Origin: Henricia sp. BOLD:AAB3569
Lineage: Eukaryota; Echinodermata; Asteroidea; Spinulosida; Echinasteridae
Assembly (NCBI GenBank): GCA_037783545.1
Contig: JBBELK010000326.1
Coordinates: forward strand, 806,001 to 870,000
Direction: 5' to 3'
DNA length: 64,000 nucleotides
The position numbers and the translations under genes were made by a program. Below, one piece after another: positions 21,045 to 32,924 of this stretch. The first letter of the stretch is position 1, and each line of letters begins with the position of its first letter. The notes under the pieces are model-generated. The model was given only the letters and a program-made list of their open reading frames with translations. It did no database searches and was not told the origin of the DNA.

Positions 21045-21367
21045 GCAACAAAGCTCTGGCGATCAGAATAAGCTACTACAGAAACCAACATATCCGGTAC
21101 TTCCATCCTCGCACACTGATCAGGACCTAGCTAATGCATTATCCCAGTTTTTTTGTCACAAAAATTGAGCATCCGTTCTTTATTTTCGTCAAATCCCGAC
21201 ACGCTCCAGCAAACACAACCACATTTAGACCCTGCCTGCAGATTGTCCGTGTTTGAGCCTGCCAGTGTCACCGGAATGAAACAAATCATCCTGAAGTCAC
21301 CCCAAAATCATGTGAACTTGATCCTGTCCCGACAACATTGATAAAACAAAACATTGATGTGTTTGCA
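21045..21367 (+). pseudogene. CR1-like LINE, segment upstream of RT
   Basis: Frames give ANALSQFFCHK-type and SSNPDTLQQTQPHLDPACRL and then CELDPVPTTLIK. The last matches the conserved D-P-x-P-T-x-L-x-K step just before RT motif 1 in CR1/L2 elements. Broken by frame changes. Confidence 0.6.
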
Positions 21368-21378
21368 CCGTTTTTCAC

Positions 21379-21666
21379 GGGTGGTCGGGTTGGCGTACGG
21401 GTTCTTTCCTCGCCTTTCACCTCTGGCGTCCCGGGTTCGAATCCGGGGCGTGTATGTGGATTGGGTGTGCAGTCCCTACTTGACCGCGTGGGTTTTCCCC
21501 TGGGACATTTTTCTGGGGGTTTTCCTCCCACTTCTAAAACTGCAACTCCTTCTTCGTCATCTCAAGTTGATAATAATATATAGTATAGTTAAAGCTAAAA
21601 TCGTATATTTGATGGCATAAAGGGCCTTAGTTGCCGAAGATGCCATAAAATATACAACAACAACAG
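21379..21666 (+). mobile_element. tRNA-derived SINE with 11-bp target duplication
   Basis: A box region GGTTGGCGTACGGG and B box GGGTTCGAATCC, a body with GTGGGTTTTCCCCTGGGAC, and a (CAA)n tail. Flanked by CCGTTTTTCAC at 21368-21378 and 21667-21677. The duplication and A-box/B-box/tail structure make this a textbook SINE insertion, inside the LINE. Confidence 0.88.
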
Positions 21667-21677
21667 CCGTTTTTCAC

Positions 21678-22437
21678 CAGTTTTGTCAACAGACCTCTGA
21701 ACTCCGGCTGCTTCCCTGACAACTTAAAGGTTTCTCACATCAGACCACTCCCCAAGAAGCCTAACTTGGCCAATGAGGTTTTTAACAAATACAGACCAGT
21801 TGCAAACTTGAAGTATCATGGAAAGATCATTAAGCGAGCAGTTTTTTCACGCATTTCTGACCATATCCAAGATCACAATCTTTCGGATGTGTTTCAGTCC
21901 GCCTACAAACCATTCCGTATGGAACAGAAGTTGCCCTTGTCCGTGTCAGCAATGATATCCTGTCGGCTATGGACAATGAAAATATCCCTGCACTAAGTTT
22001 GTTAGACTTGAGTGCTGCATTTGACACAGTCGACCACAAAATCCTCCTCTCCCGACTTCGAAATTATCTCGGCCATACCGAGGTCATACCTTTCAAACAG
22101 AAGTCAACATGTTTGTATCGGCAACGCAGTATCAGATCATGTCATCCTTAACTATACTCAGTTCCCCAGGGGTCTGTGCTGGGTCCGCAGTGGTTCACAC
22201 TTTATACATTGCCAATTCGGGACATCATTCTGAAGTATAATCTTAACTACCATGTGTACGTCGATGATACTCGGCTGTACATCACATTCAAATCTTCTCA
22301 AGATCCTGCTAATTCGACGATTACAAGGCTGGAAGAATGCATCCGGGAAATTCGTTGTTGGATGAGAAACAACTTCCTGAAGCTGAATGATGACAAAACA
22401 GAGTTTCTTCTTTTTGGGTCACGGCAGGAACTGTAAA
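21678..22437 (+). pseudogene. CR1-like LINE reverse transcriptase
   Basis: Shows RT motifs in order across frames: [53 protein letters not shown], the decayed GVPQGSVLG step, and YHVYVDDTRLYITFKSSQ, then WMRNNFLKLNDDKTEFLLFG. YVDD is the catalytic box. This motif set is that of CR1/L2-clade LINEs. Several frameshifts mean it cannot encode a full protein. Confidence 0.85.
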
Positions 22438-23108
22438 AACTGACTGTGCCATTTCTTCGAATAGGCGATGTACAGATTGCTCCCTCATTGCAAGCCAGGA
22501 ACTGGCTTCAATGACCTTTCGACCTCATGTTTCTAACATCATTCGCTTGTCGTCAACTCACACGGAAATACTTGAACGAGAGTGCTTGTGAACATTCATC
22601 CATGCATTTGTTACCTCCAGGCTAGACAACGGCAATGCACTTCTGTACGGCCTTTCTCAAAGTCAAATATTCCGTCTTCAACGTCTGCAGAACACAACTG
22701 CCCGCATCGTTACTTTATCCAGAAAGTCCTGCCACATCACACCCATCTTGAAAGAACTCCACTGGCTTCCTGTCTCCCACAGAATCATCTTCAAACTCAT
22801 GCTCACTGTCCACAAAGCTCTCAACAACAAGGCTCCTCGCTACATCACCGAATTGCTCCAAAGTTACTCTCCGTCCAGAACTCTAAGATCCAGCGAGGCA
22901 GCAACATGTTGCTCCTCAAGAAACCCAACTCTAAACGAACTTGGGGTGCCAGGTCTTTTTCTGTAGCGGCACCCCCGTATTTGAAATTCTCTACCACTTA
23001 AACTTAGATCATGCCACTGTTTATCCAAATTTAAATCTCTGCTTAAAACAGACATTATGTCACTAATTTCAATGGTTTTGTTTTTGCTGCGCCTTGTGCA
23101 CCCAGCAG
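22438..23108 (+). pseudogene. CR1-like LINE C-terminal region and start of 3' UTR
   Basis: Reads LKELHWLPVSHRIIFKLMLT, VHKALNNKAPRYITELLQ and then GARSFSVAAPPYLKFSTT, the usual LINE C-terminal block. The 3' UTR is cut by the 1.7-kb long-TIR element and resumes at 24855. Confidence 0.75.
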
Positions 23109-23117
23109 GGTGGATAT

Positions 23118-24845
23118 TAGTCTTGGTGTAAGACGATACTGCGTGATATTTTTCACTAACCGCCGCGCGCTAACCAACATTAACCGAAAATCGCCAAGAG
23201 AGGGCGCCATATATACACACACCTGCACCATTATCGTCTTGGGACATTTCCTAAATCTGCTCGGGAAATTCCGGGAACATTCCAGGCATTCTCATTATGC
23301 TGTGCATACCTATGACGTAGTGCTTATTAACATATTTCAAGCCGAGCGCTGTGAAGTCTGGTACCTGTACGTACATCTTATCAAACGGGAAAAGCACATG
23401 AAATCGCGTCAGACAAGTCCCTGCTTTATTGTTTTTAAAAGAGAAAATGTGGCAATGGGGCCAGTTTTTTTCCCAATGGATTCAACAAACGATCGGCTTT
23501 AGTTTGTCGGCCCGGCAACCGAAGCCGTTATTTGGCTGAACCCGTACGCTGCAGAAACGTGTTATTGTTATGATTTCACCGACTGCGAAAACGGCACTCG
23601 CTGGCAAGCGATACTCATCCGTCGGACTAGACCGATAAGCAATGCGTCCTATAGACAAACAAATCGTTTAACTTCGTGTTTTCGAAGAACAAACACGATT
23701 TTTGTTGTTACTACTAAAATCACGTTTTCCCGCCAAATTTAAACGTTCGGCATGAAGCATTAGTGGCAAACGTGTATCCAAAAATGTTGTGAAATTTTTT
23801 TTTTAACAAAAGGTCATGCCTAGGCCTATATTTGTTTCCGCAAATGATCGACGTCTCGCAGCAACTTGGGGAAAATCAAAAGTTCAATTATGAATTAAAA
23901 TGATTCTCTAGCTACACACAAGTTAAGTACAGATTTTATAAATACTTTGGTTGCAAACATTCACCAAGCGGTTGCTGTGTTATGCTTATTATAGTTTGTC
24001 CATCTCCGTGTGGAATACACAGGCTTTAATTTGTGGACGACAAACACCACCCGTAGCACACGTTTATTATAATACAATTTTAAACAAATACGAACAAGTA
24101 TCCCCATAAACAGTATACAGTTTCACAAATATGTCTGGCAAAAACGAACCTGGACACGATCGAACTTCGTTTATTTTGGTATATTTAGCTGGCATCGCAT
24201 TTCCATTATTCCCACTGTGTGCAATGCCGTGCGGCACGCACAGATCAGAAACGGTCTCGAAATCTGTCGAAAAATTGCACTCTCTTTAATAATGTAAGTC
24301 AGTCATTGTACTCGGCTAAAACCTCGATAGGCTACTTGTACCTCAGATGGTGTACAGAGTGTAGTCGTGGCCATTTTTAGGTTGAAAACTGTTGCTTTTT
24401 TAGGCGTGTGTGGATCGCGGGCCGCGCCCGCCGGGTAAGTCTAGCTCGGCAGCGGAAAATTTGAGCCTTTCTTTTACTTTTACGTTTATGATTCTTCCCA
24501 ATTTGTAACACACTTGATTCGTGTATAACGTATATACGAGTCGCTTTTAATTTTGGGAGGATATGGGACCATAATTTCGTAGGAAGGAAATAACCCTAGC
24601 TAGCTGTGCGGGCACAGAAAGTTGCCAGGCTGGCAGGCTCATTATGTGGAACTCTGTTTACCTCTATAATGCATATGTATAAGCTTAAGTTAGAGGTCAC
24701 ATGCTAATGTTCGACATATGTCCCAAGACGTTTCTGCGAACAACAGTGTGTATGGCGCCCTCTCTTGACGATTGTCAGTGGTCGTTGTTAGCACGCGGCG
24801 GTTAGTGACAAATATCACGCAGATACTAGTCTTGCACCAAGACTA
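23118..24845. mobile_element. 1.7-kb long-TIR element with 9-bp target duplication
   Basis: TIRs over 100 bp long begin TAGTCTTGGTGTAAGAC (left) and, inverted, TAGTCTTGGTGCAAGAC. They share GCGTGATATTT, CACTAACCGCCGCG and AGAGAGGGCGCCATA. GGTGGATAT is duplicated at 23109-23117 and 24846-24854. A 9-bp duplication plus long TIRs suggests a Mutator-like (MULE) or Merlin-type element (inference). No transposase visible. Confidence 0.8.
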
Positions 24846-24867
24846 GGTGGATATGTGCGCATTAAAA

Positions 24868-25170
24868 ACTATGAATGCTAGGATAGGGCGACAATTTGTG
24901 TGTAAAAAAACTATATTAGGGCGACATGCTCAATAGGGCGACATTTTGGTGTCGCCCTAATATATATATTTTTTTAAAAACATTTTTGTTAAGGTCAAAA
25001 ACCATTTGTATTTGAACTAGAGTTGTTTCTCTTTGGTCTGGAACCATTTTTGGAAGCTTTGGGTAAAAAAATAAGGTGTCATTTTGAGTGACTCTTGCCG
25101 AAATTTCGGTGGTCCCCGGGGAGAGTCTTCCCGAAATGTCGCCCTATTGCGGCATTCAGAGTTCTTTAAA
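24868..25170. mobile_element. GGGCGACA-family repeat, copy 2
   Basis: Same start (ACTATGAAT), hairpin and end as copy 1; followed by (TTA)n at about 25176-25208. Confidence 0.75.
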
Positions 25171-25176
25171 AAGTCA

Positions 25177-25210
<34 letters not shown>

Positions 25211-25213
<3 letters not shown>

Positions 25214-26200
25214 TCGAGTTCGTTCTACACCGGACACTACAATCCATCGGACCAAGGGCCCAGCCGACTCGGCCAATCACCTAGCCTTGAAGACAGAGAT
25301 CGAGTCCGTCGCAATCGTCTTCACGCGGAATCACACCGGACGTTTCTCAATCACGACACCATCATGGAGCACTTTGCCTGATTTGAAAGTCGCAAAATCC
25401 CCATGTGCCCATTCACCGACGTCGTCTGATCAACTGGCTTGGTGTTGGCCGCTCAGCCGCTGAAGCCGGCCGAGCCCTTCATAAACGTTGATCTTGTCCA
25501 TGCAACTTGTATGGATGAACGGATGAAATCGCACCTAGCCCCCGTCACAGTCGCCGTCATCTCCGGGGCCATACGCGTCCGCAGTGCGATCATGGCCCTC
25601 CCGACAGATGCTTGGGTTCGAATCCGTCTCTCGAGGACAATTTTTCCCCGGCCCCAGCAACAGCTTGGGTGACACTGCTGGGCCGTATGGCAAATATGGT
25701 GGGTCGCGCAAATTCGGCAGCTGCTGCATCGCGACGCCAGAGCGAACTACAGGCTCATCAGTAAGACCTGCCTGTATTCGCCGAAACCTCTTGGAGTACG
25801 GTTAGTCCCCGAGCTCCTTTTCTGTTACAGGAACCAATAAAACTCCCTTTCCTCCTACGATTATCTTCTTTACAGACATCCAATCCCTCTGCTTCGAGCC
25901 TTGTTCTCCCATCGACTCTCCCCATCGCCCAGCCTCTCGAGTGACTATCGAACACTGGATCGTGTTAGAGGCACACAATGTCAGATCGGTGTCGTCATCG
26001 TGGGCCTACTTCAAGGCAGTTCCGCTTTATTCTGCAGGCGACGTGTTGAAGTCATCAAACACTTCTACGCCCTGCTACCTCCAGGACGTCCTCAAATCAG
26101 AGGAACGCACTGGTAGATCTTCGTTGCTGATGGCAATGGACTTGGCCCCGTCATCAGTCAGGCAGTCCTCCCCTCAGCAACCTCTCTAGACAGGATATGG
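25211..26200. other. GC-richer segment, unidentified; tRNA-like B box at 25612
   Basis: More GC-rich than its surroundings with short open stretches on both strands, none recognised. GGGTTCGAATCC near 25612-25623 resembles a B box. Possibly a decayed retroelement. Confidence 0.35.
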
Positions 26201-26384
26201 GTGCTTGGGTAAGCTTACGTTACCCTGCTTAGCTTACATACGCTGCATATACCTGTTCTAATTGTTACTTATACACTCTTAGAACGTATAGTGCTACCAT
26301 TCACCCTTTTTCGCTCATGTCTTACGGTACACAGTAGCATCTCGCACCCGGCCCCTGCATCGGTGCTAATCTGCATTTGTAATG

Positions 26385-26690
26385 GCTCTACGGGTAAGAT
26401 GGTCGCTGTAGACTCCGTCTCCACAGTAGTGTGGGAAGGGTCTACTAGCGAATAATTACCCGTAGAGCACCCCGCCCTCCTCCCCACTGGGGGCTCGATG
26501 CAGTCCCCTCCTGTCATAGCGCTCGAGAAAAGAGAAAAGGCAACACGGTGGCACGCTGGGCACGATGGGTATAAGCTATTGTGTCAACTCTTAGCAGTTG
26601 AATTGCGCCCTCTTGTGAAATATGTAGTCGCTCCACGGGTAAGTATTCGCTATAGTAGACCCTTCCCACACTACTGTGGGGAGGAAGATA
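26385..26690. repeat. Nested inverted repeats (GGGAAGGGTCTACTA arms)
   Basis: CACAGTAGTGTGGGAAGGGT (about 26418) is inverted at about 26660-26682. TCTACGGGTAA and TTACCCGTAGA form a second, inner pair. Related words at 29740-29780. A foldback repeat. Confidence 0.5.
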
Positions 26691-27237
26691 ACCACAACAA
26701 CATTGTACACATGCACACTTATGAAAAATGTGTGGGAAAAACATTTTTGCTGCACGCGTGAGTATTTATGCACGTGTATCCGAAACTTAGAGCATAATTA
26801 ACACAGAAGCATAAGTGACATACAGTTCGCATGCGTGCACACTTGCATTCATGTAATTTCGTGGCGCAGCACAATTAATCAATGACAAAGTTCTCGTAAA
26901 ACTTGGCTTGCACTCTATACATTACGCGGCATGCATGATTTTTACCTCAAACGAATTATCACTTTTTACCTCTCATTCTTGGTTACATACAGGTAACATT
27001 AGAAGGTGTCTAAAAAGTGCATGCTTTATAAAATATCCAACAACGATTATATTTGATGGCATCAATTTGAAGAAACTCAGTGGGTTAATTTGAGCCGTGG
27101 GCATTTTAGAACGGCACCAACAATATACATTTAGTTGGTAGACCATATAGTACTTTAAACCAGGTTTGGATACCAGTTCTGTGTCAGATTTTGCTCAGTT
27201 TAAATCAACTTTAAATTTGACTTTTCTCCCTTCATTT

Positions 27238-27570
27238 TAGAAACATTTCACTGATATTTTTGTTTACTTTTTCGTGCATTTGTTTTAGTTTTCATGCGAA
27301 GCATGCATATCTTGTAGTCATATTTTGTATTTATAGCAGAACATGTCTGAAACTATTTGCAGTTTCAATTTCATTTTCAATATTTTATTCTTTTGTTACA
27401 TTTTAGAAACATTTTACTATTGTTTTGGGTTACTTTTTCCACGCATTTGTTTTATTCCCATGGCAAGCATACATACCCTTAAGACACCATTTGTATTTGT
27501 GCTAGAACATGTCTTAAACTATTTGCAGTTTCAATTTCAGTTTCACAGCACTGCAATATCACAGGTCAGA
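27238..27570. repeat. Tandem duplication of ~166 bp
   Basis: TAGAAACATTT and AACTATTTGCAGTTTCAATT both recur 166 bp apart. Confidence 0.6.
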
Positions 27571-28139
27571 GTTCATGGAACTTATGGAAGGTCATCTCAT
27601 CTCTGCCTCATCCAGACCATTCTACTCCTACATGTATGTCGCATTCATTGGACGACCTCTGCTCTTTCCCACAAGACACACAAAATGACAGCTGACGGGC
27701 ACAGAGCAACATGAGTCTTCAATCAGTTTTACTCTGCATTTTTCCCAAGAAACTGTTTTTTTCTATGGGTTGAAGTCTTTTGTCCAAACACATCAATTAT
27801 TATACCCCTATTGGTTTTTCCTTGCACAATTTCAGTTTTCACTAAGCCTTCATTACAAATTATGCTATTAAGGAGGAAATTCTTTCAAAGTCTGGCTTGA
27901 CCTTTTGTATTTGGCACTCTATCGGACACTGCTGTTTGATGTTATATGGAACATGTGGGCTATTTCACAATAAGTGTACACTTTCAGTCTCACTGGCAAA
28001 TGGGGGTCAAATTTCAAACTTGTCTAACTCACAAAAACTCTGTTGATCTAAAAACCTCAGGATGTATACTAATAATTCCTAAAATATCAGAGCGTGGCAT
28101 TATGATTGACATGTTTATTTTTTCCAATGAAATAATTAT

Positions 28140-28540
28140 TTGTAATTGGTTGTCTGGAGAGGACATTTTGTTAAACACAGAATATCACAATATAATGGCC
28201 AGACTAAATGTTGAAATGGTAATGCCATGCAATGTCCTGTTAGAAGGAATGGTACTGTTAATTTTACAAACATAACATAAAATATTTCAATCATGGTTGA
28301 CATGTTATATTACAATTAACTGCTGTCCTGGAGAGGACAAATGTTTAACGGATTTTCCACAACCCTGAATATGATCTTGATAATATTTACTCAAATCTCT
28401 CCCACGATTAAATTGTCATATTTACTCCATCAAATGTGTCCTGTAGATGATACAAACATACTTGTGAGTACATATTTCCAAACTATTCCATTGTCATGAA
28501 TACCTTGTCCTGGAGAGGACATTACCATATTTAACGGGAA
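28140..28540. repeat. ~180-bp diverged tandem repeat with GGAGAGGAC
   Basis: TGTCCTGGAGAGGAC-type words at about 28150, 28325 and 28507 are each followed by TTAAC-containing sequence. Three diverged units. Confidence 0.5.
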
Positions 28541-29253
28541 ATCCACTTTATTTTGAAATGTTCATAAAATTAACATTTTTCGACCGAATTACACCAACCC
28601 AAGTTTCACAATATTGTTGAACACTATATATCCATGATTGATCACCAAATTCACCACAATAATGCATCATCAACAAATGATTCCACTTAAAATAATGAAA
28701 AACTTGAAATGAGACTCCAAAATGGTGTTAAAAGTGCATGTAAATAGATAAATTCAAAACGAATAACTCGTATAATTATGTAAAAATAGTTCTGTAGCTT
28801 GTCCTTCATATTACCCATCATATAAAATCACTCATAACATGTATTTGCACTGATAAAGTTATCCAGGATGGGTTATACTGTAATTTACTCAAATGACCAC
28901 TTATTGTGAAATAACCCATGTCTTATCTTAAGACGAACGGCTTTGTACAGCATATAGGTTAAAAACAAATCCTACACAGATGTACATTTAACTATCCAAA
29001 GTCCATTTAATGCACACAAGCAACATGTAACTGCTGCTGTGGCATGCATGCAGTTTGGTTGGCAGACCCAGTTGATTCACCAACAGTAATTTGCACTTCA
29101 ATACAAGTCAGAATAGCTTTTGTTTACATGGTGAAAATGGACAAAGAACAATAGCTCGAGATTCCTCATAGTTTAGTGGTAGCCATATTGTTTTGTTCAG
29201 TAAGTACATGTAACTAATGCATGTGTTACTTATTGCTTTAATCCTAATTTTAG
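28541..29253. other. End of the large intron, nothing recognised
   Basis: AT-rich intronic DNA up to the acceptor of exon D. Confidence 0.35.
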
Positions 29254-29359
29254 CGTGGTTGCTGAGGCTGTGGGAGATAATAGTTCCCAATGGAGTTGTG
29301 GTGATAGTCTCCACCCGAGGTTATGGAGCTGATGAACTGATACCGGACCTAAACAATCA
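29254..29359 (+). CDS. OvoA-C-terminal-like methyltransferase, exon D
   Basis: Exon of 106 nt, acceptor CCTAATTTTAG and donor CA|GTAAGT. The two leading bases complete the split codon left by exon C (G+CG, Ala). It encodes AWLLRLWEIIVPNGVVVIVS followed by TRGYGADELIPDLNN, which matches the P-G-G-V-L-V-I-x-S-P-Y-x-W strand and loop of the OvoA methyltransferase, here P-N-G-V and S-T-R-G-Y. That both phase and motif order fit across a 22.6-kb transposon-filled intron is the main reason for believing the gene model. Confidence 0.75.
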
Positions 29360-29569
29360 GTAAGTTATATCGTATAGATACAAAGCAGTAAAGCAATACA
29401 TGTACATAAATACATTGTTCATTGTAGAGAGATAGAGAGAGAGAAAGACTAACGAGTTGTCTAGCTCATGTCAACGGGGTTGCAACTTGCAACCAGAAGC
29501 CAGTTCTTACATTTGTGTAATCCTTAAAATTTACGAAAATGGTACTGTTTCTCGTAAACCTGACGAAAA

Positions 29570-29742
29570 GGAAAAGATAAAGAAATGCTCAGTTTTAGAG
29601 GTGAAAGAAAAACAATTGATACTGCAGGAGAAAACCCACGGAATTAAATGGAGATCAAAACCCCAATCCACTGACCCGGTCAGGATTCGGACCAGGGACC
29701 TTATTTATAAAGCCCCGCATCAGCGGCAACCCTGCAGATGAC
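29570..29742 (-). mobile_element. tRNA-derived SINE fragment (minus)
   Basis: On the minus strand: GTTGCCGCTGATGCGGGG, then GGTCCGAATCC (B box), then GTGGATTGGGG and GTGGGTTTTCTCCTGCAG. The body matches the SINE at 21379-21666. Confidence 0.6.
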
Positions 29743-30155
29743 TCCGTCTCCACAGTTGATAATCATAAACGACCCGTAGATCCCCAGGCCCTGCGACCTC
29801 CCCCCTTACTTTTGCGGGAGGTCTGCCAGCACCCGCAAATTTACAGGGTCAACGACGCCTGGTGTTTTTTTGGCTACGGAAAACGGTTGTAGCATTCGAA
29901 AAGAGCGGTGTTCGTGGCCATAGCAAATGTACCCATTATGTTATTGATGTACATACCAAGACCTCTAAAAAGGTTTTCGCTTACCCAAACAGAAAATCTG
30001 TTTTGTTTCCTGATAAATCGGCCAATACACAACCAAACATGGTACTGTTTTCAATGTTTTCAGGGTCAATTACGATCATCAAATTATTGGTTTTGTTATG
30101 AATGGAGCATTATGATATCATGAATATGCAAATTAGGTTCGAAAGTGCATATATG

Positions 30156-30306
30156 CAGCACGATATGTGACGGACAATGGTACCCCCTCCCATTGTTTCA
30201 TTTTCATTGCTCCATCATTGTGTCACAAACATCCAAAGGATTTTAGGGAATTCCTTTCAGTTTTCAGGGGGCTTGGTGCATTAAGAAAAGGGAAGAGTGT
30301 GATGTG
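30156..30306. mobile_element. CAGCACGATAT-family MITE, partial
   Basis: Left end CAGCACGATATGTG and the interior GGAATTCCTTTCAG and GGGAAGAGTGTG are shared with the copies at 20370 and 62222; the right end is missing. Confidence 0.6.
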
Positions 30307-30636
30307 GCATATGGACAGGATTACTAGGGTAATTGGCGCAGCTCTACGCCGGCAACACATTCACATATTCATGTACCGAGAGGACTGGCTCGTTGTGGGT
30401 CCTTTTTACGAAGTTACCCTCCAGAGTCTTGGTTTCATTATCAACACGCAGAAGTCCCGCCTAGTTCCATCTCAAAACCCTACCTTCCTTGGAGCTTCCC
30501 TCAACAAGGTCTCGGGCTAGGTCTCCTCAATGATGGGACACTGCAAAGCTCTGAAAGAAACCGACAATGGTGTCTTATCTCAACCGACATGGGGGAACCC
30601 ACTCCCCTTCGTTGTGCATGCATGACTCGAACCTTC
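30307..30636 (+). pseudogene. DIRS-like reverse transcriptase relic 2
   Basis: Reads DRITRVIGAALRRQHIHIFM, then YREDWLVVGPFYEVTLQSLG and PSQNPTFLGASLN, the RT palm of a DIRS-like element. The catalytic box Y-L-D-D is replaced by Y-R-E-D, so the copy is dead. Opposite strand to the DIRS-like element at 11866-16381, so a separate insertion. Confidence 0.75.
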
Positions 30637-30762
30637 TTAACACGTTGACTGCCGAGCATAGTTTCACAGAGCGTTCCCATTTTCTACGAGTATACTCGTA
30701 GTGGCAGAATCCGGTACACGTATTACTACGAGTATATTCGTAGTCGGCAGTCAACGTGTTTA
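30637..30762. mobile_element. Small MITE with ACACGTTGACTGCCGA ends
   Basis: Inverted ends around CTACGAGTATACTCGTAG-type inner repeats. Flanks read TTA(A) on both sides, so the target is TTA or TTAA. It interrupts the DIRS relic. Confidence 0.65.
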
Positions 30763-31340
30763 ACTGGTGCAGTCTCCGTCACATCTCTCTAGTAGCTACG
30801 ATACGAACTTGTCCGGGAAGGCGAATATCATCGCATTTCCAACGAAGTGGCCTCCACATTGCCCAACAGTTCAACAAATGTTTAACATTTTAGACACTCC
30901 TCACATAGACCTCTGAGAGTCACATCTGAACCACCTTTGCACTAGACACTCCCAACCCTGGCCTGGGCAACGGATGCTCTAAGCTTCGACTGGATGGGTC
31001 TCTGGGGGTACGCCTTCCCTCAATCTCTCTCACACCCCGAGTCTTGGGGAAGATCAGCAGAGACAGTTGCAAGGTCACCCTAACAGCTCCTCTATGGCCA
31101 AGACAAGTTTGGTTCCCTCGACTGCTCGACCTTCTGGTCCAACCTCCAATCGTGCTGCCAAGAAGACCGGACCTGCTTTGTCAACCAATCTCCAAGATGC
31201 TCCAACCAGACCAAAACAGTCTACATCTCTGTGCCTGGACGCTGTCAAATCTTCCTTCAGAACAGCTGGCCTTCCGGAAGACACTGCTGCCCTGGCGGCC
31301 AGCGTAAGTTGTTTTTACACCACTGCAAGGGGAAAATGAG
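30763..31340 (+). pseudogene. DIRS-like relic 2, RT-RH/recombinase linker
   Basis: Contains KVTLTAPLWPRQVWFPRLLD then LVQPPIVLPRRPDLLCQP and LHLCAWTLS. The P-L-W-P-x-Q-x-W-F-P step marks the end of the RT-RH ORF in DIRS-type elements. Earlier parts are scrambled by frameshifts. Confidence 0.7.
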
Positions 31341-31464
31341 AGCTTTTGTACCTTTTTAGCGTATTGAGAGGAGACTATATAATATGATAGGGTATAGGGT
31401 TTAGGGTTAGGGTTGGCTATTTTTAAGGAATTAAGGGTTTTAAATGCGGTCGGTTTGCAACCAG

Positions 31465-31560
31465 CTTCGTGGTATGCATGGTTAGAAGAGAGCTAGACTA
31501 GCAATCAAAGGTCCCTGTTTCGAATCTCAGGGCTAGTTGGGATTCTTTTTTCTTTTTTTC
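31465..31560 (+). repeat. tRNA-like segment followed by a T run
   Basis: TGGTATGCATGG could act as an A box and CTGTTTCGAATCTC is B-box-like, with TTCTTTTTTCTTTTTTT after it. Reads as a SINE head or tRNA pseudogene; cloverleaf pairing was not verified. Confidence 0.35.
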
Positions 31561-31774
31561 TCTCTAATAGTGAGAGTAGTTCTGGCTATTTCCAAGATTG
31601 TAACTTGAGAAGTATCAGTCATTGTAATATTAGTAGACTCTATTCGGGTTGAACAATTGGGGTGTACCAGAGGCAGACGACCCTCTACTAGAAGAAAATA
31701 TCATCAGTCGCCTTCAACACTTAATTAGGTGATGCAACGACAAATGTTGTACATCTTTAAGGGAGATCGGAGAC

Positions 31775-31860
31775 TTCCTTTGGCTGCAACCGGATCTTCC
31801 ATGCCTGCAACCAGGTCTACCGTGCCTGCAACCAATTTTACCATGCCTGCATCGGGAGAG
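31775..31860 (+). repeat. 24-bp imperfect tandem repeat (CTGCAACC...CCATGC)
   Basis: Four units in a short open frame give M-P-A-T-R-S/T-V-P-A-T peptides. Could be part of a retroelement ORF1; not assigned. Confidence 0.45.
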
Positions 31861-32059
31861 CCAAGTCAGAAGAGAAAGGCATTGCCAGGCGAACCGTTAA
31901 CGACGCGATTAGCGTCTCAGGATTAAATCAGCCACCACAGGCGCGATTAGCGTCTCCTTTGGCTGCAATCAGTCCTACCCTGTCTACATCCAGGAAGCCA
32001 ACTTTGGAGAAAATGCTTCGCAGTCACAGGGTATGACACCTGGGTCTCAGCTGATATCC

Positions 32060-32831
32060 CAGTCATCAGTGCAGGCACATCAGACAAAGAGCATTACCGC
32101 TTCATTAGCCGTCATCAAGACTCGCACTGTGTTACAGCGTCCTTTCGTTTCGACATGCAGTTCAGTGTACGTAAACAACCGTATGGCGTGAAGAATGCAC
32201 ACGTTGTAGCCCCCGCCTACATCATGCCAATCATTTGTAAGTGTCGTCAAGCTGTTGTTACAATTATTGTTATTATTCACGACAGCGTGTGTATTCACAA
32301 ACATTTAAATGAGATTCCTAGACCCACCGCGGTCTGTTTTCAGTGTGGAATGCATTGCAATGTGGCGCGGTAAATAATTGCCATAGTGTTCAGTTACTAC
32401 GGAGTGTTAAAAAAGGGTTGTTTTTTACCAGACTATAGACCGTATCGAATAGCTGCCATCTTGTGGGGCACTTTCTTTGTTCCTTGATGACATGCATGGT
32501 TGCACATTTTGTGCTTACATTGTTGAACAGTTTAAGTAACAAAATGTGCCACACGAGATGGCACCAAGTCGATACGGTTCGCCAGTAAAAAGGGAAATAA
32601 TTTACAAGTCGGACGTCACATAAGCCATCCTGCACTAAACCTATAGGACAACTCCGAAGTCATTTCAAGGAAAAAATAGTGACGTCCCAGTACAGAAATA
32701 TTTCCTTAAAAAGCACCCTCTTAAAGCAGAGGGTGTGTGCTTTCCAATGATACCTTGGTCACTTTCCTTGGTTCAAGCGTCACTGCGCACTATTGTCTTG
32801 AAATTGAGGCGCAAAATGGGGTTGGTTCATT
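32060..32831. other. Intronic DNA, nothing recognised
   Basis: No supported gene or repeat on reading. Confidence 0.3.
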
Positions 32832-32837
32832 TGTTTA

Positions 32838-32924
32838 CAGGGATGTGATTGTTCCGGTTTTTCCCGGAACTTTCTTTAGTCTCATTTATTATTCTGAAAA
32901 AAACCGAAACAAATCACATCCCTG
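32838..32924. mobile_element. Hairpin MITE with CAGGGATGTGAT ends
   Basis: Ends CAGGGATGTGATTGTTCCGG inverted across ~87 bp; TGTTTA repeated on both flanks (32832-32837, 32925-32930). CAGGG ends are common in hAT elements, but those duplicate 8 bp, so the class is uncertain. Confidence 0.6.

Larger units (their letters stand above)
6649..29253 (+). other. 22.6-kb intron of the methyltransferase gene, filled with transposons
   Basis: Defined by the donor after exon C and the acceptor before exon D. It holds a 21-bp-repeat element, a long-TIR element, a complete-looking but broken DIRS-like element (opposite strand), a CR1-like LINE (same strand), SINEs, MITEs and tandem repeats, each listed separately. 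No host coding exon was recognised inside it. Confidence 0.65.

Noticed and set aside
21379..21460. Functional tRNA gene
   Set aside because: A and B boxes are present but it continues into a SINE body with a CAA tail and target duplication.
31388..31414. Telomere-like GGGTTTAGGGTTAGGGTT
   Set aside because: About three units only, internal, with no longer array; likely chance or microsatellite.
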